Shown here: one piece after another, positions 39,190 to 47,071 of the stretch
How the letters are laid out: every line of letters begins with the position of its first letter
Position numbering within the stretch: the first letter of the stretch is position 1
Source: Stenotrophomonas maltophilia
GTDB lineage: Bacteria > Pseudomonadota > Gammaproteobacteria > Xanthomonadales > Xanthomonadaceae
Direction of reading: 5' to 3'
Length of the DNA stretch: 64,000 bases
Assembly: GCA_002364755.1 (NCBI GenBank)
Contig: DEZI01000027.1
Coordinates: 157,054 to 221,053 of the forward strand
Notes under the pieces: model-generated
Told to the model about the DNA's origin: nothing
Databases searched by the model: none
Seen by the model: only the letters and a program-made list of their open reading frames with translations
Made by a program: the position numbers and the translations under genes

Positions 39190-40197
39190 ATGGCAACCAT
39201 CTACGACATCGCAAAGCACGTAGGCGTCTCCGCCGGGACGGTGTCGCGGGCGTTGTCGCGGCCGGAAAAAGTGCTGCCGGCCACCCGCGCGCGCATCGAA
39301 CAGGCGGCCGCCACGCTGGGCTATGTGCCCAACACGGTCGCCCGCACGCTGAAGACCCAGCGCAGCGGCAAGATCCTGGTGACCGTGCCGGATATCGCCA
39401 ACCCGTTCTTCGCGCAGATTCTGCAGGGCGCCGAAGAGGCGGCGCAGGCGGTCGGCTACGCGGTGCTGCTGGGCGATACCCAGCACCAGCCCGACCGCGA
39501 GGAACGCTACGCGCAGATGCTCCGGCGCAACGAGGCCGACGGCCTGATCGTGCTCGGTCATCGCCTGCCACCGACCGCGCGCGAGATCGTGCAGGCGCTG
39601 GGCGTGGCCGCGCCGGTGGTCAACGGCTGCGAATTCGATCCCGCGCTGGGTATTCCCAGCGTGCACATCGACAACGCCGCCGCCGCGCGTGCGGTGATGG
39701 AGCATCTGTATGCACTCGGCCATGAGCGCATCGCCGTGGTCGGCGGGCCGCCCGACAATCCGCTGCACCAGCAGCGCCTGGAAGGCGTGCGCAGTGCCGG
39801 CAAGGCGCGCGGCCGGCTGCGCAGCCTGAGCGTCGTACCCGGTGATTTTTCGCTGGAATCCGGCCATGCCGCGGCGAAGGCGCTGCTCGCGCTTCCGCTC
39901 GCGCCGACCGCGGTGTTCTGCTTCAGCGACCAGATGGCGCTGGGCGCGCTGGCTGCCTGCCGCGACCTGGGCATCCGCGTGCCGGACCAGCTGTCCATCG
40001 TTGGCTTCGATGACCTGGCCTCGTCCAGCTTCCTGACGCCGCCGCTGACCACCATCCGCCAGCCGATGCGGGAAATCGGTGCGCGTGCGGTCAACCTGCT
40101 GCTGGCGATCATCGAGCGCGTCGATGTGCCGCTGCAGCAGACGCTGGATTTCAGCCTGATGGTAAGGGGATCGACGGCGGCGCCCGGGCGCGGATGA
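39190..40197 (+). CDS. LacI family regulator of the 3-keto-glycoside genes (predicted)
   Basis: A 335-residue repressor. The helix-turn-helix TIYDIAKHVGVSAGTVSRALSRPEKV and hinge GYVPNTVARTLKTQRSGKILVT are followed by the sugar-binding core (NPFFAQILQGAEEAAQ, DGLIVLGH, VFCFSDQMALGALAACRDLG, LSIVGFDDLASSSFLTPPLTTI). AGGAGC stands before ATG 39190. The divergent operon and the shared perfect palindrome at both operon heads make it the likely regulator of all the 30.5-39.1 kb genes. The effector is unknown, presumably a pathway sugar. Confidence 0.92.
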   Translation: MATIYDIAKHVGVSAGTVSRALSRPEKVLPATRARIEQAAATLGYVPNTVARTLKTQRSGKILVTVPDIANPFFAQILQGAEEAAQAVGYAVLLGDTQHQPDREERYAQMLRRNEADGLIVLGHRLPPTAREIVQALGVAAPVVNGCEFDPALGIPSVHIDNAAAARAVMEHLYALGHERIAVVGGPPDNPLHQQRLEGVRSAGKARGRLRSLSVVPGDFSLESGHAAAKALLALPLAPTAVFCFSDQMALGALAACRDLGIRVPDQLSIVGFDDLASSSFLTPPLTTIRQPMREIGARAVNLLLAIIERVDVPLQQTLDFSLMVRGSTAAPGRG

Positions 40198-40205
40198 GCG
40201 CAGGC

Positions 40206-40227
40206 CGCCACGCATGGCGTGGCGCTA
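40206..40227 (-). repeat. SMAG/REP palindrome
   Basis: Minus-strand copy with arms GCCACGC / GCGTGGC. Its GTAG head provides the TAG stop codon of the following minus-strand gene. Confidence 0.8.
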
Positions 40228-40641
40228 CCGCAGGTGGGCCTTGGTGCAGGCCAGCACGTGGTTGTAGTCGCTTGACATGCACTGGTAGAAATCGCGCTTG
40301 GCGTCGGTCGCGCCTTCGCAGTCGGCGTCGGTGATCTGCGGCAGCAGGCCGCGCATCGGCGTGGCCATGGCCTCGAACTTGGCGGCATCCATGTAGCCGC
40401 CGGCCACGTTCTTCGCGCCCACGTCCAGCATGGTTTCCAGCCCGTAGCGGGCGTTCTCGACGGCCTTGGGGCACGACAGTTCGACATCGGTGCGCTGCAC
40501 TTCCAGCAGCGAGGCGGCGATGGCCTCGGCATCGGCCTTGACCTGCGGTGGCAGCGGCGTCGTGTCGGCAGCGCCGCCCGCGGCCAGCGTCGGCAGCGGG
40601 TAAACCATCAACAGCAGGGCGGCGGGCAGCAGGCGGGGCAT
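40225..40641 (-). CDS. Hypothetical exported protein
   Basis: A 138-residue protein with a signal peptide (MPRLLPAALLLMVYPLPTLAAGG). The mature part is mostly helical with four cysteines (LSCPKAVEN, DADCEGATD, YQCMSSD, LACTKAH) that could form two disulfides, fitting a periplasmic location. No family was recognised. The frame stays open far upstream, but the signal peptide fixes ATG 40641. Its TAG stop lies in a SMAG element. Confidence 0.75.
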   Translation of the reverse strand: MPRLLPAALLLMVYPLPTLAAGGAADTTPLPPQVKADAEAIAASLLEVQRTDVELSCPKAVENARYGLETMLDVGAKNVAGGYMDAAKFEAMATPMRGLLPQITDADCEGATDAKRDFYQCMSSDYNHVLACTKAHLR

Positions 40642-40782
40642 CGGGCATCCATGCGGGCAGGTAAGGCGCCAGTGTGCGCTGGCGTGGGCGCGGCCGCCAG
40701 AGGGCTGAACGGAACGCCGCGCACTGCCCCGGAACCGCCCTGGCAATCCACTACCATGGGCCACCCCAGTGGATGTGCTGCC

Positions 40783-41808
40783 ATGACCGACGTGATCCTT
40801 GCCCCGCCCAGGCCACCTGCCGCGCGCATCGCCGCCTGGCTGTTGATGCTGCTGGGCATGTGGCTGGCCCTGAAGCTGGGCCTGGTGGTCACCCTGCTGT
40901 CGGGCCTGCTGGTGTTCCAGCTGACCCACGTGCTGGCCAACACGGTGGAGGGCAAGCTGCCGCCGGGACGGGCGCGCGCGTTCGCGGTCATCCTGCTGTC
41001 GGCGGTCATCATCGGAGTACTGGTGCTGGCCGGTATCGGCGTGGCCTCGTTCTTCCGCAACGAGACCGGTGGCCCCGACGTGCTGCTGGCGCGGCTGATG
41101 GACATCCTCAACACCTCGCGGCACCAGGTACCCGCACTGCTGCAGCCGTACATCCCCGAAGACCTGACGCGGCTGCGCGAGGCGGTGAACGAATGGGCTG
41201 CCGAGCACCAGCGGCAGCTGGGCGTGGCCGGCACGTCGGTGGTGCAGGTGGGCGTGCGCGTGCTGATCGGCATGGTGCTGGGCGCGATGATCGCGCTGTA
41301 CGACGAGTTGCCTCTGCCGAAGATGGGCCCGCTGGCGCAGGAACTGATCGGCCGCACCACGCGCCTGGCCGTGGCCTTCCGCCAGGTGGTGTTCGCACAG
41401 GTGAAGATCTCGCTGCTCAATACGGTGTTCACTGCGGTGTTCCTGCTGGGCGTGCTGCCGCTGTTCGGCGTGCATCTGCCGCTGTCGAAGACGCTGGTGC
41501 TGATCACCTTCCTCGCCGGCCTGCTGCCGGTGGTGGGCAACATCATCTCCAACACCATCATCACCATCGTGGCGCTGTCGGTGTCGTTCTACGTGGCGGT
41601 GGCGGCGCTGCTGTACCTGATCGTCATCCACAAGCTGGAGTACTTCCTCAATGCGCGCATCGTCGGCGGCGAGATCCAGGCGCGGGCCTGGGAGCTGCTG
41701 CTCGCGATGCTGGTGATGGAAGCGGCATTCGGCCTGGCCGGGCTGGTGGCCGCCCCGGTGTTCTACGCCTACCTGAAGCGCGAACTGGTCGACCAGGGCT
41801 GGATCTGA
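40783..41808 (+). CDS. AI-2E family transporter (permease)
   Basis: A 341-residue membrane protein of the AI-2E/PerM superfamily. It has helices at both ends, a long soluble middle loop (about 90-145, NETGGPDVLLARLMDIL...) and the C-terminal blocks LPLFGVHLPLSKTLVLITFLAGLLPVVGNIISNT and AAPVFYAYLKREL, which are strongly typical. The substrate is uncertain; the family name comes from E. coli TqsA, but other members differ. ATG 40783 is the best start, with only a weak ribosome site. Confidence 0.88.
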   Translation: MTDVILAPPRPPAARIAAWLLMLLGMWLALKLGLVVTLLSGLLVFQLTHVLANTVEGKLPPGRARAFAVILLSAVIIGVLVLAGIGVASFFRNETGGPDVLLARLMDILNTSRHQVPALLQPYIPEDLTRLREAVNEWAAEHQRQLGVAGTSVVQVGVRVLIGMVLGAMIALYDELPLPKMGPLAQELIGRTTRLAVAFRQVVFAQVKISLLNTVFTAVFLLGVLPLFGVHLPLSKTLVLITFLAGLLPVVGNIISNTIITIVALSVSFYVAVAALLYLIVIHKLEYFLNARIVGGEIQARAWELLLAMLVMEAAFGLAGLVAAPVFYAYLKRELVDQGWI

Positions 41809-41832
41809 TCCCGGCCTGGTCGCCATGAGCCG

Positions 41833-41856
41833 GTAGCGCGGGGCCACGCCCGGCGG
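41833..41856 (+). repeat. SMAG/REP palindrome
   Basis: Plus-strand copy with GTAG head and imperfect arms (GCGGGGC / GCCCGGC), 25 bp after the permease stop. Confidence 0.65.
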
Positions 41857-41944
41857 AAGTGTGAAGGCTGCGCCACCATTACTGCACACGCCAGTCACCG
41901 CACGCGGGGGACGCTGGGCTCCCTCTTTCATCCGGACCCAGCGC

Positions 41945-42376
41945 ATGACCACGCTCACCCTGCCCGAATTGGCGAAGAAGATGGCCGGCATCGATTTTGC
42001 GATGCTGCAGACCCACGCAGCCGGCGAGATCGACGGCCGGCCGATGAGCAACAACGGCGACGTGGACTACGACGGAGACAGCTGGTTCTTCGCCCTGGAA
42101 AGCGCCGACATGGTGCAGCAGATCGAGGCAGATCCGAAGGTTGCGTTGGGCTTTACCGGCAGCAAGTCGCTGCTGGGCAAGCCACCGCTGTTTGTCCACG
42201 TCCGGGGCCGGGCAGAGATCATCCGCGAACGCGCGGTGCTGGCCGAGCACTGGGTTGAAGAGCTGGAGCGCTGGTTCGAGCAGGGCGTGGATACGCCGGG
42301 GCTGGTGCTGATCCACGTGCACGCACAGCGCATCCAGTACTGGGATGGCGAGGACCACGGCGAACTGAACGTCTGA
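41945..42376 (+). CDS. Pyridoxamine 5'-phosphate oxidase family protein (general stress type)
   Basis: A 143-residue flavin-binding split-barrel protein. The pattern GIDFAMLQTHAAGEIDGRPMSNNGDVDYDGDSWFFALESADMVQQIEADPKVALGF and later YWDGEDHGEL matches the general stress protein 26-like branch (pyridox_oxase_2), which binds FMN or a related cofactor. The biochemical role is unclear. ATG 41945 begins the conserved region; no strong ribosome site is seen. Confidence 0.88.
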   Translation: MTTLTLPELAKKMAGIDFAMLQTHAAGEIDGRPMSNNGDVDYDGDSWFFALESADMVQQIEADPKVALGFTGSKSLLGKPPLFVHVRGRAEIIRERAVLAEHWVEELERWFEQGVDTPGLVLIHVHAQRIQYWDGEDHGELNV

Positions 42377-42385
42377 ACGCCTGCG

Positions 42386-42409
42386 GCAGCGCCGGGCCAT
42401 GCCCGGCGG
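42386..42409 (+). repeat. Decayed SMAG/REP palindrome
   Basis: Arms GCCGGGC / GCCCGGC with the head changed to GCAG, just after the stress-protein gene. Confidence 0.6.
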
Positions 42410-42410
42410 C

Positions 42411-42545
42411 TCAGGCCCCTTCGAACATACCCTCATCCACCCAGTCGGCCGGTTCCGGTGCCAGCGTGTGTTCCACCGCACGCCGCAGCAACGCCGGGGC
42501 GAATGTAATGGCGAATCGTTGCGCAGCAACCCCTGCCTTTGCCAT
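42411..42545 (-). CDS. Possible 44-residue ORF
   Basis: Encodes MAKAGVAAQRFAITFAPALLRRAVEHT..., ending DWVDEGMFEGA. The composition looks protein-like, yet GGGGAGG sits directly against the ATG with no spacing and no family was recognised. It may be the end of an older gene or not translated. It is the only content between the repeat at 42386 and the next plus-strand gene. Confidence 0.3.
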   Translation of the reverse strand: MAKAGVAAQRFAITFAPALLRRAVEHTLAPEPADWVDEGMFEGA

Positions 42546-42578
42546 CCTCCCCGCTGAGTTCAATCCGTTGGAGCTGTG

Positions 42579-43181
42579 ATGCGTGCTGCGCCCTGGTTGA
42601 TGGCTGGCCTGCTGCTGCCCGTGCTGGCGGTGGCGCAGCCGACGCGCGCGCCGAAGCCGGCCGTCGCGCAGGATTCCTTCAGCGAACTGTTCGATACCGC
42701 GTGCATGCAGCACATCGGCGCCCCGGCACGCCTGCAGGCCCTGATGGAGGCCAATGGGCTGACCCCGCTGCAACCGGCCGAGGCGGCCACCCTGCTGCAG
42801 GGGCAGCCGGGCGTGGCATGGCTGGTGCCGCTGGCCAGCGGGCGTTATGCGGTGAGCTGGGCCGACGACGGCACCTGCAGCGTGTATGCGGAGAAGGCCG
42901 AGCCGGCGGTGGTGCAGAAGGGTTTCGCGCGGTTGATGCAGGCGGCGCCGAGACCGCTGCAGGTGCGTTCGCTGCCCGGCCGTGCGCCGCTGCCGGCCGA
43001 CCAGGTGGCCATCCAGTACGGCTGGGCCACGCCCGGCGAAACCAGGCTGCGCGTGCGTTTCCGCCTGGTCACCCGGCAGGCCGCCGAAGCTGGCGTGCAG
43101 GCCATGGCCTCGGCCAGCCCGGGTGAAGCCATGCTCGAACAGGCGTCTACGCCGCCGGGCGACACGGCGCCCCCGCGCTAG
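42579..43181 (+). CDS. Hypothetical exported protein
   Basis: A 200-residue protein with a signal peptide (MRAAPWLMAGLLLPVLAVAQ). Features are a central FDTACMQHIGAPARLQALMEANGL helix, a strand region GVAWLVPLASGRYAVSWADDGTCSVYAEKA, and two cysteines likely joined in the periplasm. The tail is low complexity (ASTPPGDTAPPR). It resembles small secreted proteins common in Xanthomonadaceae, but no named function is known to me. ATG 42579 follows GGAG; the GTG at 42576 is less likely. Confidence 0.75.
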   Translation: MRAAPWLMAGLLLPVLAVAQPTRAPKPAVAQDSFSELFDTACMQHIGAPARLQALMEANGLTPLQPAEAATLLQGQPGVAWLVPLASGRYAVSWADDGTCSVYAEKAEPAVVQKGFARLMQAAPRPLQVRSLPGRAPLPADQVAIQYGWATPGETRLRVRFRLVTRQAAEAGVQAMASASPGEAMLEQASTPPGDTAPPR

Positions 43182-43233
43182 GGCCGGGCGCGGGTCCTGC
43201 GATTCATTCAACGCATCCAGATGTGGTATATCG

Positions 43234-43245
43234 TTTATCGATAAA
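43234..43245. promoter_or_regulatory. Candidate operator TTTATCGATAAA before the DUF2975/XRE pair
   Basis: A perfect 12-bp palindrome, overlapping an outer repeat TATCG-N5-CGATA (43229-43243), 41 bp before the DUF2975 start. Its AT-richness stands out. The small XRE protein encoded downstream is the natural candidate to bind it. Confidence 0.6.
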
Positions 43246-43285
43246 TCCATCCCGGGCGGCGAGGCTGCCCCACACCGGAGGCTGC

Positions 43286-43834
43286 TTGACCGCTCGTCCC
43301 GCCCGCGCCGAACCCGCGCGAGGCTTGTTCACCCTGGCCCAGACCGCCGTGCAGGCCGTACGGGCAATGTGCTGGCTGGGCATCCTGGCCGCGCTGCTGG
43401 CCATTCCCCTGCTGGCCTACGACCGGCGCTGGCTGCTGGACAGCGTGCACGACGCGCACGCCGCGGCCGTTCACGGCAGCGATCTGTTCCTGCATTTCTG
43501 CATCGGCCTGGGCAGCATCGTCGCCCTGCTGGTGCTGTGCCTGGTGTTCCTGCGGCACCTTTCGCGCCTGCTGCGGTCGGCCGCCGGCGCGCGCCCGTTT
43601 ACCCACGCCAATGCGCAGCGCCTGCAGCGCATGGCCTGGCTGATGCTGGCGATGGAAGTGCTGTCGATCATCATCGGCGTGTACGCCTCCTGGATGGGCC
43701 CGGACTTCGCCTGGATGGAAGTCGGCGGCGGCATGTCCATCACCGGCCTGATCGCGGTGCTGATGCTGTTCGTGCTGGCGCGCGTGTTCGCCGCCGGTGC
43801 GGCCATGCGCGATGACCTCGACGGTGTCATCTGA
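43286..43834 (+). CDS. DUF2975 family membrane protein
   Basis: A 182-residue inner-membrane protein with four helices (VRAMCWLGILAALLAIPLLA, FCIGLGSIVALLVLCLVFL, MLAMEVLSIIIGVYA, MSITGLIAVLMLFVLARVF). The end FAAGAAMRDDLDGVI, with the acidic dipeptides, is typical of DUF2975, whose genes nearly always precede a small XRE regulator, as here. TTG 43286 is proposed as start because GGAGG lies four bases upstream; the frame opens at 43223, but that part overlaps the palindrome. It overlaps the XRE start by one base. Confidence 0.85.
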   Translation: MTARPARAEPARGLFTLAQTAVQAVRAMCWLGILAALLAIPLLAYDRRWLLDSVHDAHAAAVHGSDLFLHFCIGLGSIVALLVLCLVFLRHLSRLLRSAAGARPFTHANAQRLQRMAWLMLAMEVLSIIIGVYASWMGPDFAWMEVGGGMSITGLIAVLMLFVLARVFAAGAAMRDDLDGVI

Positions 43835-44058
43835 TGGCGATCGTCGTCACGCTCGACCGCATGCTGCAGGAACGGGGCATGACCCTGTCCGAGCTGGCCG
43901 GGCGCATCGACATCACCCTGGCCAACCTGTCCATCCTCAAGACTGGCAAGGCACGCGCCATCCGCTTTTCGACGCTGGATGCGATCTGCCGCGAGCTGCA
44001 GTGCACGCCGGGCGACCTGCTCGGGCACGACCCGCTGCAGGCGCAGGACGCAGACTGA
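43834..44058 (+). CDS. Small XRE-family (Cro/C1, YozG-type) regulator
   Basis: A 74-residue helix-turn-helix protein: MAIVVTLDRMLQERGMTLSELAGRIDITLANLSILKTGKARAIRFSTLDAICRELQCTPGDLL is the compact HTH found beside DUF2975 genes. Its TGATG overlap with that gene implies coupled translation. A membrane protein with a tiny repressor suggests that the membrane partner holds or releases the repressor. Confidence 0.92.
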   Translation: MAIVVTLDRMLQERGMTLSELAGRIDITLANLSILKTGKARAIRFSTLDAICRELQCTPGDLLGHDPLQAQDAD

Positions 44059-44100
44059 AGACGCCCTTTTTCCCTTACCTCATGAAGAAACGGAACCGAA

Positions 44101-45639
44101 ATGGAATGGTTGGCTGACCCCTCGATCTGGATGGGCCTTGCGACCCTGATCGTGCTTGAGATCGTGCTCGGCATCGACAACCTGGTGTTCATCGCGATCC
44201 TGGCCGACAAGCTGCCACCGCACCAACGTGACCGCGCGCGGGTGATCGGCCTGAGCCTGGCCCTGCTGATGCGCCTGGTGCTGCTGGCCGCGCTGGCCTG
44301 GATCATGAAACTGACCGAGCCGCTGCTGACGCTGTTCGATCACAGCTTCTCCGGGCGTGACCTGATCCTGCTGGGCGGTGGCCTGTTCCTGCTGTTCAAG
44401 GGCACCATGGAACTGCACGAGCGCCTGGAAGGCCGCCAGCACGAGGACAACGGCAAGAAGGTCTATGCCAGCTTCGCGATGGTGGTGGCGCAGATCGTGG
44501 TGCTCGACGCGGTGTTCTCGCTTGACTCGGTGATCACTGCCGTAGGCATGGTCGACAACCTGGGCGTGATGTACGCCGCAGTGACCATCGCCATGGTGCT
44601 GATGCTGCTGGCCAGCAAGCCGCTGACCCGTTTCGTCAACAAGCATCCCACCGTGGTCGTACTGTGCCTGGGCTTCCTGCTGATGATCGGCTTCAGCCTG
44701 GTGGCCGAAGGCCTGGGCTACAAGATTCCGAAGGGCTATCTGTATGCGGCCATCGCGTTCTCGATCCTGGTGGAAGCCTTCAACCAGTGGGTGCGCTTCA
44801 ACCGCGAGCGCAACGAGCGCCGCCAGCCGTTCCGCCAGCGCACCGCCGATGCAGTGCTGCGGATGCTGGGTGCACGCCCGGCCAACGGCCACAATGACGA
44901 CGGCGAAGAGGAACATGGTGATTCGGAGGAGCGCCTGCAGCCGGCCGAGCACGAGATGATCCGCAGCGTGCTGGGCCTGGCCGACCGGCCGGTGTCGAGC
45001 GTGATGACGGTGCGTGCCGACGTGCAGTGGATCGACCTGGCGCGCGGCCAGGAAGACGTGGTGGCGCGCCTGGTGGCGTCGCCGCATACGCGACTGCTGG
45101 TAGGCGAGGGCGACCTGGACAGGCTGCGCGGCGTGGTGCAGAGCCGCGACCTGCTGGCCGACCTGCTGCAGGGCCGGCCGCTGCAGCTGGAGGGCAACCT
45201 GCGCGCGCCGCAGTACGTGCTGTCCAGCGCCAGCGCATTGCAGGCATTGGAACTGATCCGCCAGCACCCGGTGCCGCTGGCGGTGGCCGTGGACGAGTAC
45301 GGCAGCGTGGAAGGGCTGGTGACCGCCAACGACCTGCTGGCGGCGATCGCCGGCGACCTGGCCGATACCCAGGACGAGCGCTACGGCGTGGTGGCGCAGG
45401 GCGAGGACCAGTGGGAGGCCGATGGCGCGCTGACTCTGGACGACCTGCAGCGCCTGGCGGGTGTGTCGCTGCCGCGCAGCAGCGACTACATGACCATTTC
45501 CGGCCTGGTGCTGGACCAGCTGGGGCGCCTTCCGGATGAAGGCGATGCCGTGGACGTGGCCGACGTGCGCATCACCGTGCTGGCGATGGAGAAGCGCCGC
45601 ATCGCCCGCCTGCGCGTGCAAAGGCTGGCGCAGTCGTAA
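44101..45639 (+). CDS. TerC family membrane protein with CBS and CorC domains (YoaE-like)
   Basis: A 512-residue protein. The N-terminal TerC domain (to about 240) has seven helices and the conserved acidic sites EIVLGIDNLVF and LDAVFSLDSVITAVGM that are thought to bind metal. Then follow a CBS pair (about 295-425, RPVSSVMTVRADVQWID, AVDEYGSVEGLVTANDLL) and a CorC/HlyC-associated domain. The layout equals E. coli YoaE/YegH. TerC proteins help manganese handling and metalation of secreted proteins. No manganese riboswitch fits in the 42-bp gap upstream. Confidence 0.92.
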   Translation: MEWLADPSIWMGLATLIVLEIVLGIDNLVFIAILADKLPPHQRDRARVIGLSLALLMRLVLLAALAWIMKLTEPLLTLFDHSFSGRDLILLGGGLFLLFKGTMELHERLEGRQHEDNGKKVYASFAMVVAQIVVLDAVFSLDSVITAVGMVDNLGVMYAAVTIAMVLMLLASKPLTRFVNKHPTVVVLCLGFLLMIGFSLVAEGLGYKIPKGYLYAAIAFSILVEAFNQWVRFNRERNERRQPFRQRTADAVLRMLGARPANGHNDDGEEEHGDSEERLQPAEHEMIRSVLGLADRPVSSVMTVRADVQWIDLARGQEDVVARLVASPHTRLLVGEGDLDRLRGVVQSRDLLADLLQGRPLQLEGNLRAPQYVLSSASALQALELIRQHPVPLAVAVDEYGSVEGLVTANDLLAAIAGDLADTQDERYGVVAQGEDQWEADGALTLDDLQRLAGVSLPRSSDYMTISGLVLDQLGRLPDEGDAVDVADVRITVLAMEKRRIARLRVQRLAQS

Positions 45640-45655
45640 CGCGCGGCCGCCTCTT

Positions 45656-45783
45656 GTGGAGCCGAGCCCACGCTCGGCTGCTTTTGCCTTCTGTAGGGTC
45701 GAGCCATGCTCGACTGCTTTTTCCGCAGCCGAGCATGGGCTCGGCTCTACAGTTGGAGCAGCCGAGCCCACGCTCGGCTCTAC
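45656..45783. repeat. SMAG/REP cluster, four copies
   Basis: Copies at 45656-45680 (+, head GTGG), 45693-45714 (+), 45727-45750 (-) and 45760-45783 (-), filling the gap between two plus-strand genes. The middle two form an inverted pair. Confidence 0.85.
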
Positions 45784-45807
45784 CCATTGCAACCTCCGCC
45801 CGTCACC

Positions 45808-46965
45808 ATGGCGGGCCCCACGTTCTGGAATGCCGCAGTGCTGAGTACGATTGGTTTGTTGATGGGCCTGTACGTGGCCTGGCGCCTGTTCTGGCCGCTG
45901 CGCCTGCCGGTCTGGGCCAAGGCCCTGTTGTCGCTGCTGCTGGTGGGCCTGGCCGTGCAGCTGCGCATCGTCGCCACCTTCTGGGGCACGATGGCCTCGC
46001 CGGAAATCCCGAAGATGGCCATCGCCCTGCTGGCCACCGGCTCCACCGCCGTGCTGCTGCTGGCGCTGGCGATGCTGCTGTTCGATGCCGGCCTGCTGTT
46101 GGCGCGCGTGCTGCGCCTGCCGCGCGCCGTCTCGGCCCTGCGTTCGCCTTTGCTGCGTCCGCTGGCCGCAGGTGTCGCCCTGCTGCTCAGCGCCTACGGC
46201 GTCAGCCAGGGCATGGCAGTGCCGAAGCCGCGTCAGGTCGAGGTTGCCATCAAGGACCTGCCGACCGCCTTCGATGGCTACCGCATGCTGCAGCTCACCG
46301 ACATCCACGCCAGCCGCCTGCTGACCGGCGACTGGGTGCGCCAGGTGGTGGCCGAAAGCAATGCGCTGAGGCCCGACCTGATCGTGATCACCGGTGACCT
46401 GATCGATGGCACGGTGGATGCACGCCGCGATGACTTCCGTCCGTTGGGCGACCTGCAGGCGCCGGACGGGGTGATCGCCATCACCGGCAACCACGAGTAC
46501 TACGCGCAGTACAGCGACTGGATGCAGGCCTTCCGCGCGCTGCACATGCAGGTGCTGGAAAACAGCCACACCCAGGTGCGGCGTAGCGGTGCGGCGCTGA
46601 CCATTGCCGGCGTCACCGACCCGGTGGCGGCGCGCTACGGCCTGCCGCTGCCCGACCTGCAGGCGGCGCTGGCCGGTGCCGATCCGGCCGCACCGGTGAT
46701 CCTGCTCGACCATCGCCCGCGGAACGCCGTCGATGCGGCCGCGCGCGGGGTGAAGCTGCAGCTGTCCGGCCATACCCATGGCGGGCAGATCATCGGCATG
46801 GACCAGCTGGTGAAGCGGGCCAACGGTGGTTTTGTCTCCGGCCGCTACGAGGTGGATGGCATGACCCTGTACGTCAGCAACGGTGCTGGCCTGTGGGCCG
46901 GTTTCCCCGCGCGCATCGGCGTGCCCTCGGAAATCACCCTGTTCACCCTGCGTCGCGCGCCCTGA
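45808..46965 (+). CDS. Membrane-anchored metallophosphoesterase
   Basis: A 385-residue protein. Four N-terminal helices (to about 145) precede a calcineurin-like phosphoesterase domain with its metal motifs in order: LTDIHAS, VITGDLIDG, GNHEYY, and SGHTHGGQ. This matches the YkuE/YaeI type, which can act on lipid-linked substrates such as UDP-diacylglucosamine in some bacteria. ATG 45808 lies just after the SMAG cluster and has no strong ribosome site. The catalytic domain should face the periplasm or membrane surface. Confidence 0.9.
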   Translation: MAGPTFWNAAVLSTIGLLMGLYVAWRLFWPLRLPVWAKALLSLLLVGLAVQLRIVATFWGTMASPEIPKMAIALLATGSTAVLLLALAMLLFDAGLLLARVLRLPRAVSALRSPLLRPLAAGVALLLSAYGVSQGMAVPKPRQVEVAIKDLPTAFDGYRMLQLTDIHASRLLTGDWVRQVVAESNALRPDLIVITGDLIDGTVDARRDDFRPLGDLQAPDGVIAITGNHEYYAQYSDWMQAFRALHMQVLENSHTQVRRSGAALTIAGVTDPVAARYGLPLPDLQAALAGADPAAPVILLDHRPRNAVDAAARGVKLQLSGHTHGGQIIGMDQLVKRANGGFVSGRYEVDGMTLYVSNGAGLWAGFPARIGVPSEITLFTLRRAP

Positions 46966-46975
46966 TGTCGGCCCT

Positions 46976-47016
46976 GGGGGCAGAGCCCATTCCCTGCGGA
47001 GATGGGATCCGACCCC
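46976..47016. repeat. Second palindromic repeat family, copy 1 (CAGAGCCC/GGGATCCGACCCC)
   Basis: Imperfect hairpin GAGCCCATTCCC-TGCG-GAGATGGGATC bounded by GGGGG and CCCC, after the phosphoesterase gene. Copies occur at 58319 and 63861. It lacks the GTAG head, so it is separate from SMAG. Confidence 0.65.
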
Positions 47017-47071
47017 ACGCCCTGCCTGCAGATGCACCGCGCCGTCACCCCGCGCGTGACACCCTCCGGCC

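Noticed and set aside
44059..44100. Manganese riboswitch before the TerC gene
   Set aside because: The gap of 42 bp is too short for the yybP-ykoY structure and shows none of its conserved bases.
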